Assembly (NCBI GenBank): GCA_038533575.1 | Contig: JBCAYL010000001.1 | Location: 772,226-836,225, forward strand | Length of the DNA: 64,000 nt | Source: Pseudomonadota bacterium | GTDB taxonomy: Bacteria; Pseudomonadota; Alphaproteobacteria; Rhodobacterales; Rhodobacteraceae | Direction: 5' to 3' | Part shown: positions 9,779 to 18,767 of the stretch, one piece after another | Numbering within the stretch: the first letter of the stretch is position 1 | Layout: each line of letters begins with the position of its first letter | Program-made: the position numbers and the translations under genes | Notes under the pieces: model-generated | The model's database searches: none | Seen by the model: only the letters and a program-made list of their open reading frames with translations | What the model was told of the DNA's origin: nothing

Positions 9779-12700
9779 TGCGCGTTCTCGCACTCCTCTT
9801 CATCCTCCTGGCTCCGGCGGCATGGGCGCAGAGCGGGCAGATCGAACGCCTCATCGAAAATCAGCTCTCGGGCGACGGTCGGGTCGTCGAAGTGGATGGT
9901 TTCGCGGGCGCCCTCACCGCGGAGGCCACCATGGAGGCGCTGCGCATCTCCGATGACGAGGGCCTTTGGCTCGAGCTCCGCGACGTGCGCCTGAATTGGA
10001 ACCGGGGTGCGCTGCTGCGTGGCCGCCTCGAGGTGACAGAGCTGACCGCCGCCAACCTCAACGTGCTGCGAGGGCCCGTTCCGCAGGAAGGGGTCGAGGT
10101 GCCGGAGGCGGAGGCGTCGGGCTTTCGGATCCCGGATTTGCCAGTGGCGATCCAGATCGACAGGCTCGCGGTGGACGAGATTTTCCTCGGCGCGCCGCTC
10201 CTCGGCGAGGAGGTCCGCGCCACGGCCGAGATTTCCGCCGCGCTGGCGGACGGCGCGCTGGCCGTGACCCTCGATGCCGCGCGCGTCGACGATCGGCCCG
10301 GGACCGCGATCATAGACCTGAGCTATTCACCCGAGACCGAAGAGCTCGGCGTCGAGCTCCGCGTGGCCGAGCCCGCAGGCGGGATCGTGGCCACGGCGCT
10401 TGCGCTTCCCGGTCTGCCTTCGGTCGGTCTCGATATCGAAGGAGCCGGTCCGCTCGATGCTTTTGCCGCGGATTTCGTCTTGGCCACGGACGGTGAGGAG
10501 CGCCTCGGCGGACGGGCGACGCTCAACGAAGACGGTGCAGCCGGACGGGCTTTCGCCGTCGACCTGTCGGGCGATATCCGCCCGCTTCTTGAGCCCTCGA
10601 ACCGCGCGTTTTTCGGACCCGAGACCTTCCTCACGGCATCGGGCAATGCGGGCGCCGACGGTGCGCTGACGCTTGAGGACCTGCGTCTTGAAGCGGCGCA
10701 GCTCCTCCTCACAGGCTCCGCGGCGCTTGCAGACGGTGCCCCACAAAGCATTGATCTCACGGGGCTTCTCGCCCGTGAGGGCCGTGCCGCGATCCCCGGC
10801 ACCGAGGTCACGCTGGCCCGAAGCGAGCTTTCCGTCGCCTTCGATGCGTCCGTCTCTGAATTCTGGGACCTGAGCCTCACCACGCAAGACGTCGATGCCG
10901 GCACGGTGACCGTGGGCTCTGCGACGATCACGGGCCGTGGACAGATTGCCCCCGGCACCGCGCGGCCCTTTGCCGGAGACATTCAGGCCGTGGTCAGCGG
11001 GCTCGATTTTCCCGGGGACCCGGCTCTTGCGGAGGCCGTGGGCGCGGAGGCCGAGCTTGTCACGGCCCTGTCGGCGGAGGATGGCAGCTTCTCATTCACG
11101 GGTCTGGAACTCGCCTTGGAGAACGGGACGGCCAACGGATCCGCTGTCATCACGCCCACCGATGGCCGCGTGGCCTTGCGGGCAGCGCTCACCGTCGAGG
11201 CGCCGGACATCTCGCCGTTCTCGGCGATCGCGGGGCGCGATCTCGCCGGAGAGGTGTCGGCCAATCTCGACGGTGACATGGAAGTCCCCGGCGGTGCCAT
11301 CGTCTTCACGCTCGGTGGCCGCACGAACGGGCTCGATGTCGGGATCGAGCCGGCGGCCGGCCTTGTCAGCCCGGAGACCACCTTCGGCCTCGGTTTTGCG
11401 CGCGATGAAAACGGCACGCGGATCGACGACCTCGTCATCGAAAACGCGGAGCTCCGCGCCACCGCCGACGGCGAGGTCTCGTCCGCCGATGGCGCGCTGG
11501 ACGTCACCGCCAACCTCCGTGACGTGGGGCTTCTCACCGACCTCGTCGATGGACCCGTGAGCCTGGAGGTCTCCCTGGGCGACGCGCTCGGAGCACGCCG
11601 CTTGGAGGGCGCGCTTTCGGCGGCGTTCGGGCTCGACGCAACAGTGTCTGGCCCGCTCTCCGGGCCCGGTGCTGAGGTGACCCTGAACGGCGCCCTCCAA
11701 GAGGTCGAACGCTTCGTGCCGCAGCTGAGTGGCGTCGCTGAACTCGCGGCCTCGGTGGCGCTTGAAGACGTGCCCACGTTGGCCGCAGAACTCGCAGTGG
11801 CCCCCGGTCTCCGGGCCACGGTGAACGGTCCCCTAGCCGGCGAGGCGCAGGCGCTGGATATCCTGGCCGAGATCGCCGATCTCGCCGCTTTCGCGCCGCC
11901 GCTGCCCGGCCCCGCGCGCATCTCGGCGCGTGTGAGCGATTTCGAAGCGGGCCCGCTCATCGAGGCAGACATCACGGCCACGCCGGGGCTTACGGCACGT
12001 GTGGAGGGGCGGCCAACGCAGCCGGGCGCTGTCGTCATCGTGCGGGCGAATGCCGATGACCTCGGCTTCATCGTCCCGCTCCTCGAAGGCCCGGCGAACG
12101 TCGATGCGGAGCTGCGCGATCTCACCGGGGCTCTCGACATCGCGGCGGACGTCACGGCCACGCCCGGCCTGTCTGCGCGGATCACGGGCCAGCCGCTGGG
12201 TGCGGCTTCCCGCATCGATCTCGCGGCGGAGGCTGCCTCGCTCGGGTTTCTGGCACCACAGCTCGCTGGGAGCGCGTCGGTCACGGCAACGCTAAGCGAC
12301 CTCACTGGCGCGCAGCAGGTGGAGGCCAGCCTCTCGAGCGCCACGGGGCTCTCCGCGGATGTGTCTGGCGCGCTCTCGGACGCGCTGGAGCTGCAGGCGC
12401 GCGTCGCGTCTCTCGCCCGCTTTGTGCCCGGTCTTGCTGGCGGCGCGGCGGTCTCGGCGAATGTGAGCGATTTGCGGGGCACGCCCGATCTCCGCGCGCG
12501 TGCCACCACCGATAGCGGGGCGCGCGTGGACATTGACGCAGAAGCGGGCCTTCCGGGCGGCGCGGTCCGGGCAGACGCCTCGGGCACGCTGCCACTGGCC
12601 ATCGCCAATGCCTTCGCGTCCGGGCGGTCCCTCGAGGGGACGGCATCTTTCGACCTCGGCCTCGCGGGGCCACCCAGCCTAGACGCGGTGTCCGGAACGA

Positions 12701-13860
12701 TCCGCACCGCGGGTGCTCGGGTCTTTGATCCCACGTTGGGGCTGACACTGAGCCCGATCGACGCGGATATCGATCTCTCGGGCGGGCAGGCGAGGCTCGA
12801 TGCCTCCGCCGCCCTGGATGGCGTTCCGATCCGGATTTCCGGCACGGCAGGCTTGGCGTCGCCGTTCGCCGTCGACCTCGGCCTCAGGACAGTGCGTTTG
12901 CCGGTCGCCTATCTCGATGTCCTCACCAGCGAGGTCACAGCCGATCTGCAGGTGGCGGGCTCCATGCAAAACCAGCTCGCCGTGGGTGGGCTCGTGCGCG
13001 TGGAAGACGTGGAAATCCGCATCCCCGATACGGGCCTCGGCGGCGCAACCGCGATCCCATCCATCCGGCACGAAGGCGCGCCACGGGATGTGCGCGAGAC
13101 CCTTGCGCGGGCTGGTCTGCGGCTGGACGGGCGGGAGCCCGATGGCGGAGGCGGCGGCCCGCGCATCCCCCTCGATGTGACCGTCGAGGCCATCAACCAG
13201 ATTTTCGTGCGCGGCCGTGGATTGGATGCAGGCTTCGAGGGTGGGCTCCGCATCACCGGGACCGCGGCAACGCCGATCCCGGCGGGGCAGTTCAACCTCA
13301 CACGCGGGCGGCTCGATTTCCTCGGGCGCCGCCTCGATCTGGACGAAGGGCGTATCACCATCGCGGGGACGTTTCTGCCGCGGATCGACATCGCGGCCGT
13401 CTCTCAAGTGGAAGACATCACCGCGCGGATCGGTCTGTCGGGGCCCGTCGATGCCCCCGAGCTGGAGCTGAGTTCTTCGCCCGAGCTTCCCGAGGACGAG
13501 ATCCTCGCCCGCGTCCTCTTCGGTCGTGGGATCGAGACGCTGAGCCCCTTGCAGGTGGCGCGGCTCGTCTCTTCGCTGCGCCAGTTGAGCGGTGCCGGCG
13601 GCGCCGGTTTCCTCGAAAGCGCGCGGGCAGGCCTCGGCGTCGATGACCTCGACCTGCGCACGGACGCAGAGACGGGGGAGGCGGCGCTCGCCATCGGAGC
13701 AGAGCTTGATGAGGACATCTATACCGAGGTGGAGGTCGGCTCCGGAGGCAATACGACGCTCAGCCTGAACTTTGATCTCAACGAAACCACCACCTTGCGC
13801 GGCTCGGCCTCGAGCGACGGCGAGACCGGTGTCGGCATCTTCTGGCAAAGAGATTATTGA
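9778..13860 (+). CDS. tamB: Translocation and assembly module protein TamB (AsmA-like)
   Basis: 1360-aa inner-membrane-anchored periplasmic protein. It begins with a signal sequence or anchor (residues 1-17), followed by a very long stretch of short beta repeats rich in A, G, L, D and V, and ends with a DUF490/TamB domain (for example the segments GLDAGFEGGLRITGTAATPIPAG and LELSSSPELPEDEILARVLFGRG). TamB family members bridge the periplasm, partner TamA, and are implicated in outer-membrane protein insertion and phospholipid transport. Length is in the family range. The middle contains five tandem repeats of 59-60 residues. The gene overlaps tamA by one base. Confidence 0.92.
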   Translation: MRVLALLFILLAPAAWAQSGQIERLIENQLSGDGRVVEVDGFAGALTAEATMEALRISDDEGLWLELRDVRLNWNRGALLRGRLEVTELTAANLNVLRGPVPQEGVEVPEAEASGFRIPDLPVAIQIDRLAVDEIFLGAPLLGEEVRATAEISAALADGALAVTLDAARVDDRPGTAIIDLSYSPETEELGVELRVAEPAGGIVATALALPGLPSVGLDIEGAGPLDAFAADFVLATDGEERLGGRATLNEDGAAGRAFAVDLSGDIRPLLEPSNRAFFGPETFLTASGNAGADGALTLEDLRLEAAQLLLTGSAALADGAPQSIDLTGLLAREGRAAIPGTEVTLARSELSVAFDASVSEFWDLSLTTQDVDAGTVTVGSATITGRGQIAPGTARPFAGDIQAVVSGLDFPGDPALAEAVGAEAELVTALSAEDGSFSFTGLELALENGTANGSAVITPTDGRVALRAALTVEAPDISPFSAIAGRDLAGEVSANLDGDMEVPGGAIVFTLGGRTNGLDVGIEPAAGLVSPETTFGLGFARDENGTRIDDLVIENAELRATADGEVSSADGALDVTANLRDVGLLTDLVDGPVSLEVSLGDALGARRLEGALSAAFGLDATVSGPLSGPGAEVTLNGALQEVERFVPQLSGVAELAASVALEDVPTLAAELAVAPGLRATVNGPLAGEAQALDILAEIADLAAFAPPLPGPARISARVSDFEAGPLIEADITATPGLTARVEGRPTQPGAVVIVRANADDLGFIVPLLEGPANVDAELRDLTGALDIAADVTATPGLSARITGQPLGAASRIDLAAEAASLGFLAPQLAGSASVTATLSDLTGAQQVEASLSSATGLSADVSGALSDALELQARVASLARFVPGLAGGAAVSANVSDLRGTPDLRARATTDSGARVDIDAEAGLPGGAVRADASGTLPLAIANAFASGRSLEGTASFDLGLAGPPSLDAVSGTIRTAGARVFDPTLGLTLSPIDADIDLSGGQARLDASAALDGVPIRISGTAGLASPFAVDLGLRTVRLPVAYLDVLTSEVTADLQVAGSMQNQLAVGGLVRVEDVEIRIPDTGLGGATAIPSIRHEGAPRDVRETLARAGLRLDGREPDGGGGGPRIPLDVTVEAINQIFVRGRGLDAGFEGGLRITGTAATPIPAGQFNLTRGRLDFLGRRLDLDEGRITIAGTFLPRIDIAAVSQVEDITARIGLSGPVDAPELELSSSPELPEDEILARVLFGRGIETLSPLQVARLVSSLRQLSGAGGAGFLESARAGLGVDDLDLRTDAETGEAALAIGAELDEDIYTEVEVGSGGNTTLSLNFDLNETTTLRGSASSDGETGVGIFWQRDY
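11623..12510 (+). repeat. Five tandem 59-60-residue repeats inside TamB
   Basis: The frame shows five consecutive units beginning AFGLDATVSG, APGLRATVNG, TPGLTARVEG, TPGLSARITG and ATGLSADVSG, spaced 59, 60, 60 and 60 residues apart (about 180 bp). Each unit also repeats a central F-x-P-x-L-x-G segment and a following S-D-L/R-D-L turn. The repeats are diverged at DNA level, so this is an old protein-level duplication and not a fresh DNA tandem array. Confidence 0.8.
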
Positions 13861-13874
13861 GCGCCTTCAGGGGC

Positions 13875-13892
13875 TTGCGCCGCGCGGCGCAA
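13875..13892 (+). terminator. Palindromic hairpin downstream of tamB
   Basis: Perfect 18-base palindrome with arms TTGCGCCGC (13875-13883) and GCGGCGCAA (13884-13892), 14 bp after the tamB stop. A short A-run follows on the plus strand and there is no T-run, so Rho-independent termination is uncertain, but its position fits an operon-end structure. Confidence 0.45.
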
Positions 13893-13995
13893 AAACCCTC
13901 AAACGCGCTGAAACTCCCTCGCAGATCCTTTCGTGACTGACGGCATACCCCGCGCTTTGGCGTCGGGGCGGCCCGTTGCATCGAAAGGACATCCC

Positions 13996-14841
13996 ATGCG
14001 TCACCTTCTCACATCCGCGGCTCTCGTCGCCTCTGCCACTGCCGTGCAGGCCGATGGGCACGCGGGCATCATGGGCTATGCCCTGGCCAATGATGGGCAG
14101 ACGCTTGTCACCATGGGCTCCATCGCAGCACCCGGAGACGTCGAGACCGTCGCGTTGAGCATGGCGCTCTCCGCCATCGCGTACCGGCCCGTGACAGGCG
14201 ACCTCCTCGGGATCTCGGAGGGCAAGGTTGTCACCATCGATCCGTCTTCCGGCGAGATCACTGATCTCATGGCGCAGTTTGCGGATGACGCCATGCTCGG
14301 CGCGGGCGCGGTGGCTTTTGATTTCAACAACGCCATCGACGCAGTGCGCGCCGTCTCCGCCTCGGGCGCGAACCTCGTCTATTTCCCCGAGGGTTTCGGC
14401 GACAATGACGAGCGCGCGGGCTCTGTGCTGCGCTTTACCGATGCCTTCTACGCCGAAGGCGATGCCAATGCGGGCCGCGCGCCCAGCATCTTTGCCAATG
14501 CCTACACCAATGCCGTGGCCGGCATGACCGCGAGCGCCACGGCACAGTATGCGCTCGATAGCGAAACGGACGCGCTCGTGACGCTGGCCAACAATGCGGG
14601 TGAACTTGGCACCGTGGGGGCCGTCACCGTGGGGGGCATGAGCGTCGATCTCGCCGCGTCAGGGGGCTTTGACATCGTCTCCCCCGAAGAGGGGACCGAT
14701 CTCGCCTTCGCCATTCTCCAGATCGAGGGGGCAGAGACCGCAGGGCTTTATTCCATCGATCTCGGCACCGGGGCTGCAACGCCCCTCGCCGATCTCGGGA
14801 TGGGCAACTTTTCCGGATTTGCGATTAGCTCGGGTATGTGA
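13996..14841 (+). CDS. Secreted DUF4394-like protein of unknown function
   Basis: 281 aa from the ATG at 13996, chosen because AAAGGA lies just upstream and the first residues form a signal peptide (MRHLLTSAALVASATAVQA, cleavage near DGHAG). The mature part is rich in A, G and D and has repeated beta-type segments (AIAYRPVTGDLLGIS, GKVVTIDPSSGEI, TAQYALDSETDALVTLAN, GLYSIDLGTGAATPLADLG). This pattern of predicted beta-propeller strands is typical of DUF4394 proteins. It stands alone, facing lldD across a double terminator. Function is unknown; a periplasmic or cell-surface location is inferred. Confidence 0.7.
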   Translation: MRHLLTSAALVASATAVQADGHAGIMGYALANDGQTLVTMGSIAAPGDVETVALSMALSAIAYRPVTGDLLGISEGKVVTIDPSSGEITDLMAQFADDAMLGAGAVAFDFNNAIDAVRAVSASGANLVYFPEGFGDNDERAGSVLRFTDAFYAEGDANAGRAPSIFANAYTNAVAGMTASATAQYALDSETDALVTLANNAGELGTVGAVTVGGMSVDLAASGGFDIVSPEEGTDLAFAILQIEGAETAGLYSIDLGTGAATPLADLGMGNFSGFAISSGM

Positions 14842-14857
14842 CCAAGGAAGAGTGCCC

Positions 14858-14885
14858 GGGGGGCGGTTGGTGTGAACCGCCCCCC
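14858..14885 (+). terminator. Terminator of the DUF4394-like gene
   Basis: Perfect 11-bp arms GGGGGGCGGTT (14858-14868) and AACCGCCCCCC (14875-14885) with a 6-nt loop, 16 bp after the stop codon. It is very GC-rich and not followed by a strong T-run. It sits between convergent genes. Confidence 0.65.
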
Positions 14886-14890
14886 ACCTC

Positions 14891-14917
14891 GCGCTGCCCG
14901 GTCCCCCTGGGCAGCGC
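14891..14917 (-). terminator. Terminator of lldD
   Basis: Perfect 9-bp arms GCGCTGCCC (14891-14899) and GGGCAGCGC (14909-14917) directly after the lldD stop (14920-14922), immediately next to the opposing hairpin at 14858-14885. Together they form a bidirectional terminator. Confidence 0.6.
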
Positions 14918-14919
14918 GC

Positions 14920-16071
14920 TCAGTTTCTGAAGCGGAGATTTTCGCGGCTCAGTTGATCGAGGCTCGTGATGCCCATCAGCTTCATGTCGCGCTCGATCTC
15001 CGTGCGCAGGTTTCCAAGCGCCTTCTCCACGCCAGCGCCCCCGGCGGCGGCGAGTGCGTAGAGGTAGAGGCGTCCGCCGGAGCAGGCCTTCGCGCCGACG
15101 CTCAGCGCCTTGAGGACATGCGTGCCGCGCTGGATGCCGCCCTCGCAGACCACATCGATCTTGTCGCCCACGGCATCACAGATCTCGGCAAGCTGGTCGA
15201 AGGGCGCGCGCGCGCCGTCGAGCTGCCGTCCACCGTGGTTGGAGACCATGATGCCGGTGCATCCGATATCGACAGCGCGCTTGGCATCCTCGACGCTCAT
15301 GATCCCCTTGAGCGCGAACTGCCCATCCCATTTCTTGCAGAGCTCTTCGGCGTCCTTCCAGTTCATGTCCTGGTCGAGCATCGTGGAAAAGTAGTCGCCC
15401 ACGCTGACGGCCAGATTGGTGCCGGCGCTGACGTGGCCAGAGAGGTGCGGCATGTCGAACTTCTCCTTGGTGAAGAAATTCCAGGCCCACATCGGGTGCG
15501 TGGCGAACGAGAAGACGGAGGAGGGGGTCAGCTTCGGCGGCGATGTGAAGCCCGTGCGCAGGTCACGCTCCCGGTTGCCGCCGGTGATCGTGTCGACGGT
15601 GAGTGCCATAACGTTGAAGTTGGCCGCCTTGGCGCGCTCCAGCAAGGCGTCGTTGAGCCCGCGATCCTTGTGAAAGTAGAACTGGAACATCTTCGGCCCG
15701 GGAGCGAGCTTCTCGATCTCCTCCACCGTCACGGTCGCCAGCGACGACACGCCAAACATCGTCCCGTGCTTCGTGGCGGCCTTCGCCACTCCGCGCTCGC
15801 CCTCATGGTGAAAGAGGCGCTGAAGCGCTGTCGGGGCGCAGTAGACGGGCATGTCGAGCTTTTGGCCCATGACCTCCACGCTCATGTCCACCTCGGCCAC
15901 GCCGTTGAGGACGGAGGGGATCAGGTCGACATCGTCATAGGCGGTGGTGTTGCGCCGGTAGGTGACCTCATCATCCGCCGCCCCGTCGATGTAGTGGAAA
16001 ATCGGGCTCGGCAGCCGTCGTTTCGCAAGGGCCCGAAAGTCTTGGAAATTGTGACAGTTCTGCAGGCCCAT
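14920..16071 (-). CDS. lldD: FMN-dependent L-lactate dehydrogenase
   Basis: Flavin enzyme of the alpha-hydroxy-acid oxidase family that oxidises L-lactate to pyruvate and passes electrons to quinone. The start is set at 16071 (383 aa): AGGAGG at 16081-16086 lies 9 nt upstream, and the longer reading frame would run through a perfect operator-like palindrome. The active-site base is His279 in SNHGGRQLDGARAP. FMN-binding segments include YCAPTALQRLFHHEGE, FQFYFHKDRG and VCEGGIQRGTHVLKALSVGAKA. Glycolate or mandelate specificity cannot be excluded, but the overall pattern is LldD-like. It diverges from ndh. Confidence 0.85.
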   Translation of the reverse strand: MGLQNCHNFQDFRALAKRRLPSPIFHYIDGAADDEVTYRRNTTAYDDVDLIPSVLNGVAEVDMSVEVMGQKLDMPVYCAPTALQRLFHHEGERGVAKAATKHGTMFGVSSLATVTVEEIEKLAPGPKMFQFYFHKDRGLNDALLERAKAANFNVMALTVDTITGGNRERDLRTGFTSPPKLTPSSVFSFATHPMWAWNFFTKEKFDMPHLSGHVSAGTNLAVSVGDYFSTMLDQDMNWKDAEELCKKWDGQFALKGIMSVEDAKRAVDIGCTGIMVSNHGGRQLDGARAPFDQLAEICDAVGDKIDVVCEGGIQRGTHVLKALSVGAKACSGGRLYLYALAAAGGAGVEKALGNLRTEIERDMKLMGITSLDQLSRENLRFRN

Positions 16072-16087
16072 GGCTCTCATCCTCCTG

Positions 16088-16110
16088 ATTGGTAAGGTCG
16101 CCTTACCAAT
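16088..16110. promoter_or_regulatory. Perfect inverted repeat, probable operator for lldD (and perhaps ndh)
   Basis: ATTGGTAAGG-TCG-CCTTACCAAT, two perfect 10-bp arms around a 3-nt centre, 17 bp upstream of the lldD start codon. The outer TTGGT...ACCAA resembles operators of GntR/FadR-type lactate regulators such as LldR, but the spacing here is wider. No such regulator gene lies in the window. Confidence 0.7.
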
Positions 16111-16223
16111 TAGTGCAATTTGCCGCAAGAACAGTCTTCGCGTGCCGCGTCGCCTCGAAACCTTCATTGGCGTCGGTGGTTCTGATCCTACCTCTTTGTG
16201 AGAACCCGTAAGGAGATGCCGCC

Positions 16224-17561
16224 ATGGCAGCCCAAGCACCCAAGCGCCCGAAGGTCGTCATCATTGGAGCCGGATTTGGCGGCCTCGCGGCAGCACAGAA
16301 GCTCCAGGACGCGCCAGTGGACGTGACGCTCGTCGACAAGCGAAACTACCACCTCTTCCAACCGCTGCTCTACCAGGTGGCGACTGCGGACCTGTCACCG
16401 GCCGATGTCGCATGGCCGATCCGGGGGCTCTTCGCCGATGAAAAGAATGTGCGCGTGGCGCTCTCGGAGGTGCAGGAGATCGACTTGGAGCGCCGCCGTG
16501 TGATCTGCGATACGGCCGATTTCGATTACGATCAGCTCATCATAGCAACCGGCGCCCAGCACTCGTATTTCGGCAACGAGCAGTGGGAGCCCCATGCGCC
16601 GGGTCTCAAGCGCATCGTGGATGCCACCGAGATCCGGAAGCGGATCCTGATGGCCTTTGAGCGCGCCGAGGTGGCCAAGGACCCGGAGGTGCAGGCGCGC
16701 GAGCTGACCTTCGTCGTCGTGGGAGGAGGGCCCACGGGCGTGGAGCTCGCGGGCTCGATATCGGAGCTGGCGCGCCGATCCCTCGCCAAGGATTTCCGCA
16801 ACATCGATCCAACGCAGACGCGGGTGGTACTCGTGGAGGCAGGGCCGCGCGTTCTTTCGACGATGCCGGAGGAGCTTTCGGAGAAGGCACTCAAATCGCT
16901 CGAGAAGCTCGGGGTCGAGGTGCAGCTCGATACCATGGTCGAGGATATCTCTGAGGACGGGGTCCAGACCTCGGAAGGGTTCATCCCCGCCGCGACGAAG
17001 GTCTGGGGCGCGGGTGTGAAGGTGCGCAAGCTCGGCGCGTGGCTCGGCACCGAGACGGATCGCTCCGGTCGGATCGCAGTGGAAGAGGACCTGTCACTGC
17101 CCGGGCATCCCGAGGTCTTCGTCATCGGAGATGCCGCCAAGGTGGCATGGACCAAGGATCTCGACGTCCCCGGGATCGCCCCGGCGGCGAAGCAGGAGGG
17201 CGCCTATGTCGGCAAACGTCTCGCGCGGATGGCCGAGGGCAAGAAGGTCTCCAAGCGCGGGTTCAAGTATTCGCATCGCGGCAACCTCGCCACGATCGGG
17301 CGCAACGCAGCGGTCATTGACTGGGGATGGCTCAGGCTTTCGGGCGCGCCGGCCTGGTGGATTTGGGGCTTTGCCCACGTCTACTTCCTGATCGGCGTGC
17401 GGCGCCCGGTCTTCGTGCTCTTAAGCTGGTTCTGGTCCTACGTGACCTTCTCGAAGGGCGCGCGGCTGATCACGGGCCTGAGGCCGCTCTATCTTGCCGC
17501 TGACGAAAAGCGCCTCGCGGATGAAAAGCGGGCCGCTGAAGAGCGAGGCAAGGCGGCCTAG
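16224..17561 (+). CDS. ndh: Type II NADH dehydrogenase (NDH-2)
   Basis: Single-subunit, non-proton-pumping NADH:quinone oxidoreductase at the cytoplasmic face of the membrane. 445 aa. The N-terminal FAD motif VVIIGAGFGGLAAA (about 11-24) is followed by NYHLFQPLLYQVATADLSPADVAWPIR, characteristic of NDH-2. A second dinucleotide motif VVVGGGPTGVELAG binds NADH, and VFVIGDAAKV closes the FAD site. The C-terminus has aromatic amphipathic segments (GAPAWWIWGFAHVYFLIG) for membrane attachment. TAAGGAG lies just upstream of the ATG. It diverges from lldD, so two quinone-reducing dehydrogenases share one promoter region. Confidence 0.93.
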   Translation: MAAQAPKRPKVVIIGAGFGGLAAAQKLQDAPVDVTLVDKRNYHLFQPLLYQVATADLSPADVAWPIRGLFADEKNVRVALSEVQEIDLERRRVICDTADFDYDQLIIATGAQHSYFGNEQWEPHAPGLKRIVDATEIRKRILMAFERAEVAKDPEVQARELTFVVVGGGPTGVELAGSISELARRSLAKDFRNIDPTQTRVVLVEAGPRVLSTMPEELSEKALKSLEKLGVEVQLDTMVEDISEDGVQTSEGFIPAATKVWGAGVKVRKLGAWLGTETDRSGRIAVEEDLSLPGHPEVFVIGDAAKVAWTKDLDVPGIAPAAKQEGAYVGKRLARMAEGKKVSKRGFKYSHRGNLATIGRNAAVIDWGWLRLSGAPAWWIWGFAHVYFLIGVRRPVFVLLSWFWSYVTFSKGARLITGLRPLYLAADEKRLADEKRAAEERGKAA

Positions 17562-17570
17562 CCGGGACGC

Positions 17571-17999
17571 CTATGCACTGCGCGCCTGCTGACCCGCCAT
17601 TGCTGCGTTCTGCATGGCGCTGGAAATGGCCTGATAGGCGGTAATCCACGCGCGTTCTTCTTCCGCAGAGAGGCCCGCAGGCGTCACCCGCTTGAGCGCC
17701 GAGATGAGCGCGAGGCCCACCGCCTCGTAATGCGCGGGCTCTGCGCCATAGGACGCGTGACGCTGTCCCAGCGCCTCTATCGCTGCCATGACCTTCTCCA
17801 GTCGCAGGAGGTTCGTTACAACAAGGTGCAGCGTGTCCGCGAGTTTCTCGCGCTGGCCGGCCATGTCTTCGGGAAAGAGGCTTCGCGAGGCAGGGTCAAG
17901 GTCGAAGAGCTCCTCGTAGAAGACGGTTGCGAGCTTCGAACTGTAGGGGAACACGCGCCCGAAGCTTACGGTCACGTGACGCGCTTCTTCCGGGGTCAT
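17571..17999 (-). CDS. Single-domain globin
   Basis: 142-aa haem protein of the flavohaemoglobin-type globin family without a reductase domain. The start at 17999 gives the standard globin N-terminus (MTPEEARHV) with a GGAGAG ribosome-binding site; an upstream extension to 18053 is not globin-like. Phe42 (LFPED) fits the CD1 phenylalanine and His81 in GQRHASYGAEPAHY fits the proximal F8 histidine. Roles of such globins include NO detoxification or O2 binding. It ends 9 bp from the convergent ndh stop. No dedicated reductase gene is adjacent, so the electron donor is unknown. Confidence 0.8.
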   Translation of the reverse strand: MTPEEARHVTVSFGRVFPYSSKLATVFYEELFDLDPASRSLFPEDMAGQREKLADTLHLVVTNLLRLEKVMAAIEALGQRHASYGAEPAHYEAVGLALISALKRVTPAGLSAEEERAWITAYQAISSAMQNAAMAGQQARSA

Positions 18000-18059
18000 C
18001 TCTATCTCTCCGCACCTCGTTTCACGAGCGCGGTCTAGCGGCCAAGCGTTCACGATTGA

Positions 18060-18767
18060 CTAACGGGTGTCCCCACCGGTGATGCGCACGCTCAGGGGCT
18101 GAAGGCCATCAATACCGCCCTCCAGCGTGTCGCCGGGCATCACGGGGCCCACCCCGGCGGGCGTGCCCGTCAGGATGATGTCGCCGGGCTCGAGCGTGTA
18201 GAGCGTGGACAGGAACGCGATGAGCTCGGGGAGTGACCAGATGAGTTCGCGCAGCGAGGCGTCCTGGCGGAGGCTGCCATTGACCGAGAGGTGGATCCGC
18301 TGATCGCCCGGCGCGAACTGCGCGGCAGGTGTCAGGGGGGACAGGATGCAGGAGCCGGTGACATCCTTGCCAACGTCCCAGGGCAGGCCTTTCTTCCGGT
18401 TGGCCTGCTGGAGATCGCGCCGTGTCATGTCGAGGCCCACGCCGTATCCGAGGACGAGATCCATGGCGCGGCTCTCCGGTATCTCCGCCGCCGTGCCTCC
18501 GATTGCGACCACGAGCTCGATTTCATGATGGTAGTCGGTCGTGCCCGGCGGGTAAAACGCCTCGCCCCCGGACAGCACGACGGAATGGTGGCCCTTGGTG
18601 AAAAAGAACGGGCGCTCCCGCTCCACCTCCTGACCCATCTCGGCAGCGTGCGCCGCATAGTTTCGCCCGATGCAGAAGATCCGGTTGATGGGGAAGGTCT
18701 GGCCCGTGTCAGCGATGGCGAGGCGTGGGACAGGCGGGGCGGGGAAGGCGTCTGTGGCGGAAGTCAA
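18060..18767 (-). CDS. Fumarylacetoacetate hydrolase (FAH) family protein
   Basis: 235-aa metal-dependent acylpyruvase-type enzyme (FAH superfamily, which includes acylpyruvate hydrolases and fumarylpyruvate hydrolases). Recognisable features are IFCIGRNYAAHAAEMG near the N-terminus, the metal-binding DYHHEIELVVAIGG (about 88-101), GYGVGLDMTRRDLQ, and the late motif GDIILTGTPAGVGPVMPGD. Its start codon overlaps the stop of the aspartoacylase-family gene as ATGA, so the two are translationally coupled. Substrate is not predictable from sequence. It may act on a small 2,4-diketo acid or as an oxaloacetate tautomerase/decarboxylase, both known activities of this family. Confidence 0.85.
   Translation of the reverse strand: MTSATDAFPAPPVPRLAIADTGQTFPINRIFCIGRNYAAHAAEMGQEVERERPFFFTKGHHSVVLSGGEAFYPPGTTDYHHEIELVVAIGGTAAEIPESRAMDLVLGYGVGLDMTRRDLQQANRKKGLPWDVGKDVTGSCILSPLTPAAQFAPGDQRIHLSVNGSLRQDASLRELIWSLPELIAFLSTLYTLEPGDIILTGTPAGVGPVMPGDTLEGGIDGLQPLSVRITGGDTR

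Noticed and set aside
10983-12845. 620-codon minus-strand open frame in tamB
   Set aside because: Low-complexity Ser/Arg/Pro product with no domain; a codon-bias shadow of the tamB repeats.
13933-13995. Upstream in-frame start of the DUF4394-like gene
   Set aside because: It would place 21 extra residues before the signal peptide; ATG 13996 has a ribosome-binding site and yields a proper signal sequence.
14920-16239. Longer lldD reading frame starting at 16239
   Set aside because: It would run through a perfect operator-like palindrome and lacks a ribosome-binding site; the ATG at 16071 has AGGAGG at suitable spacing and matches the family N-terminus.
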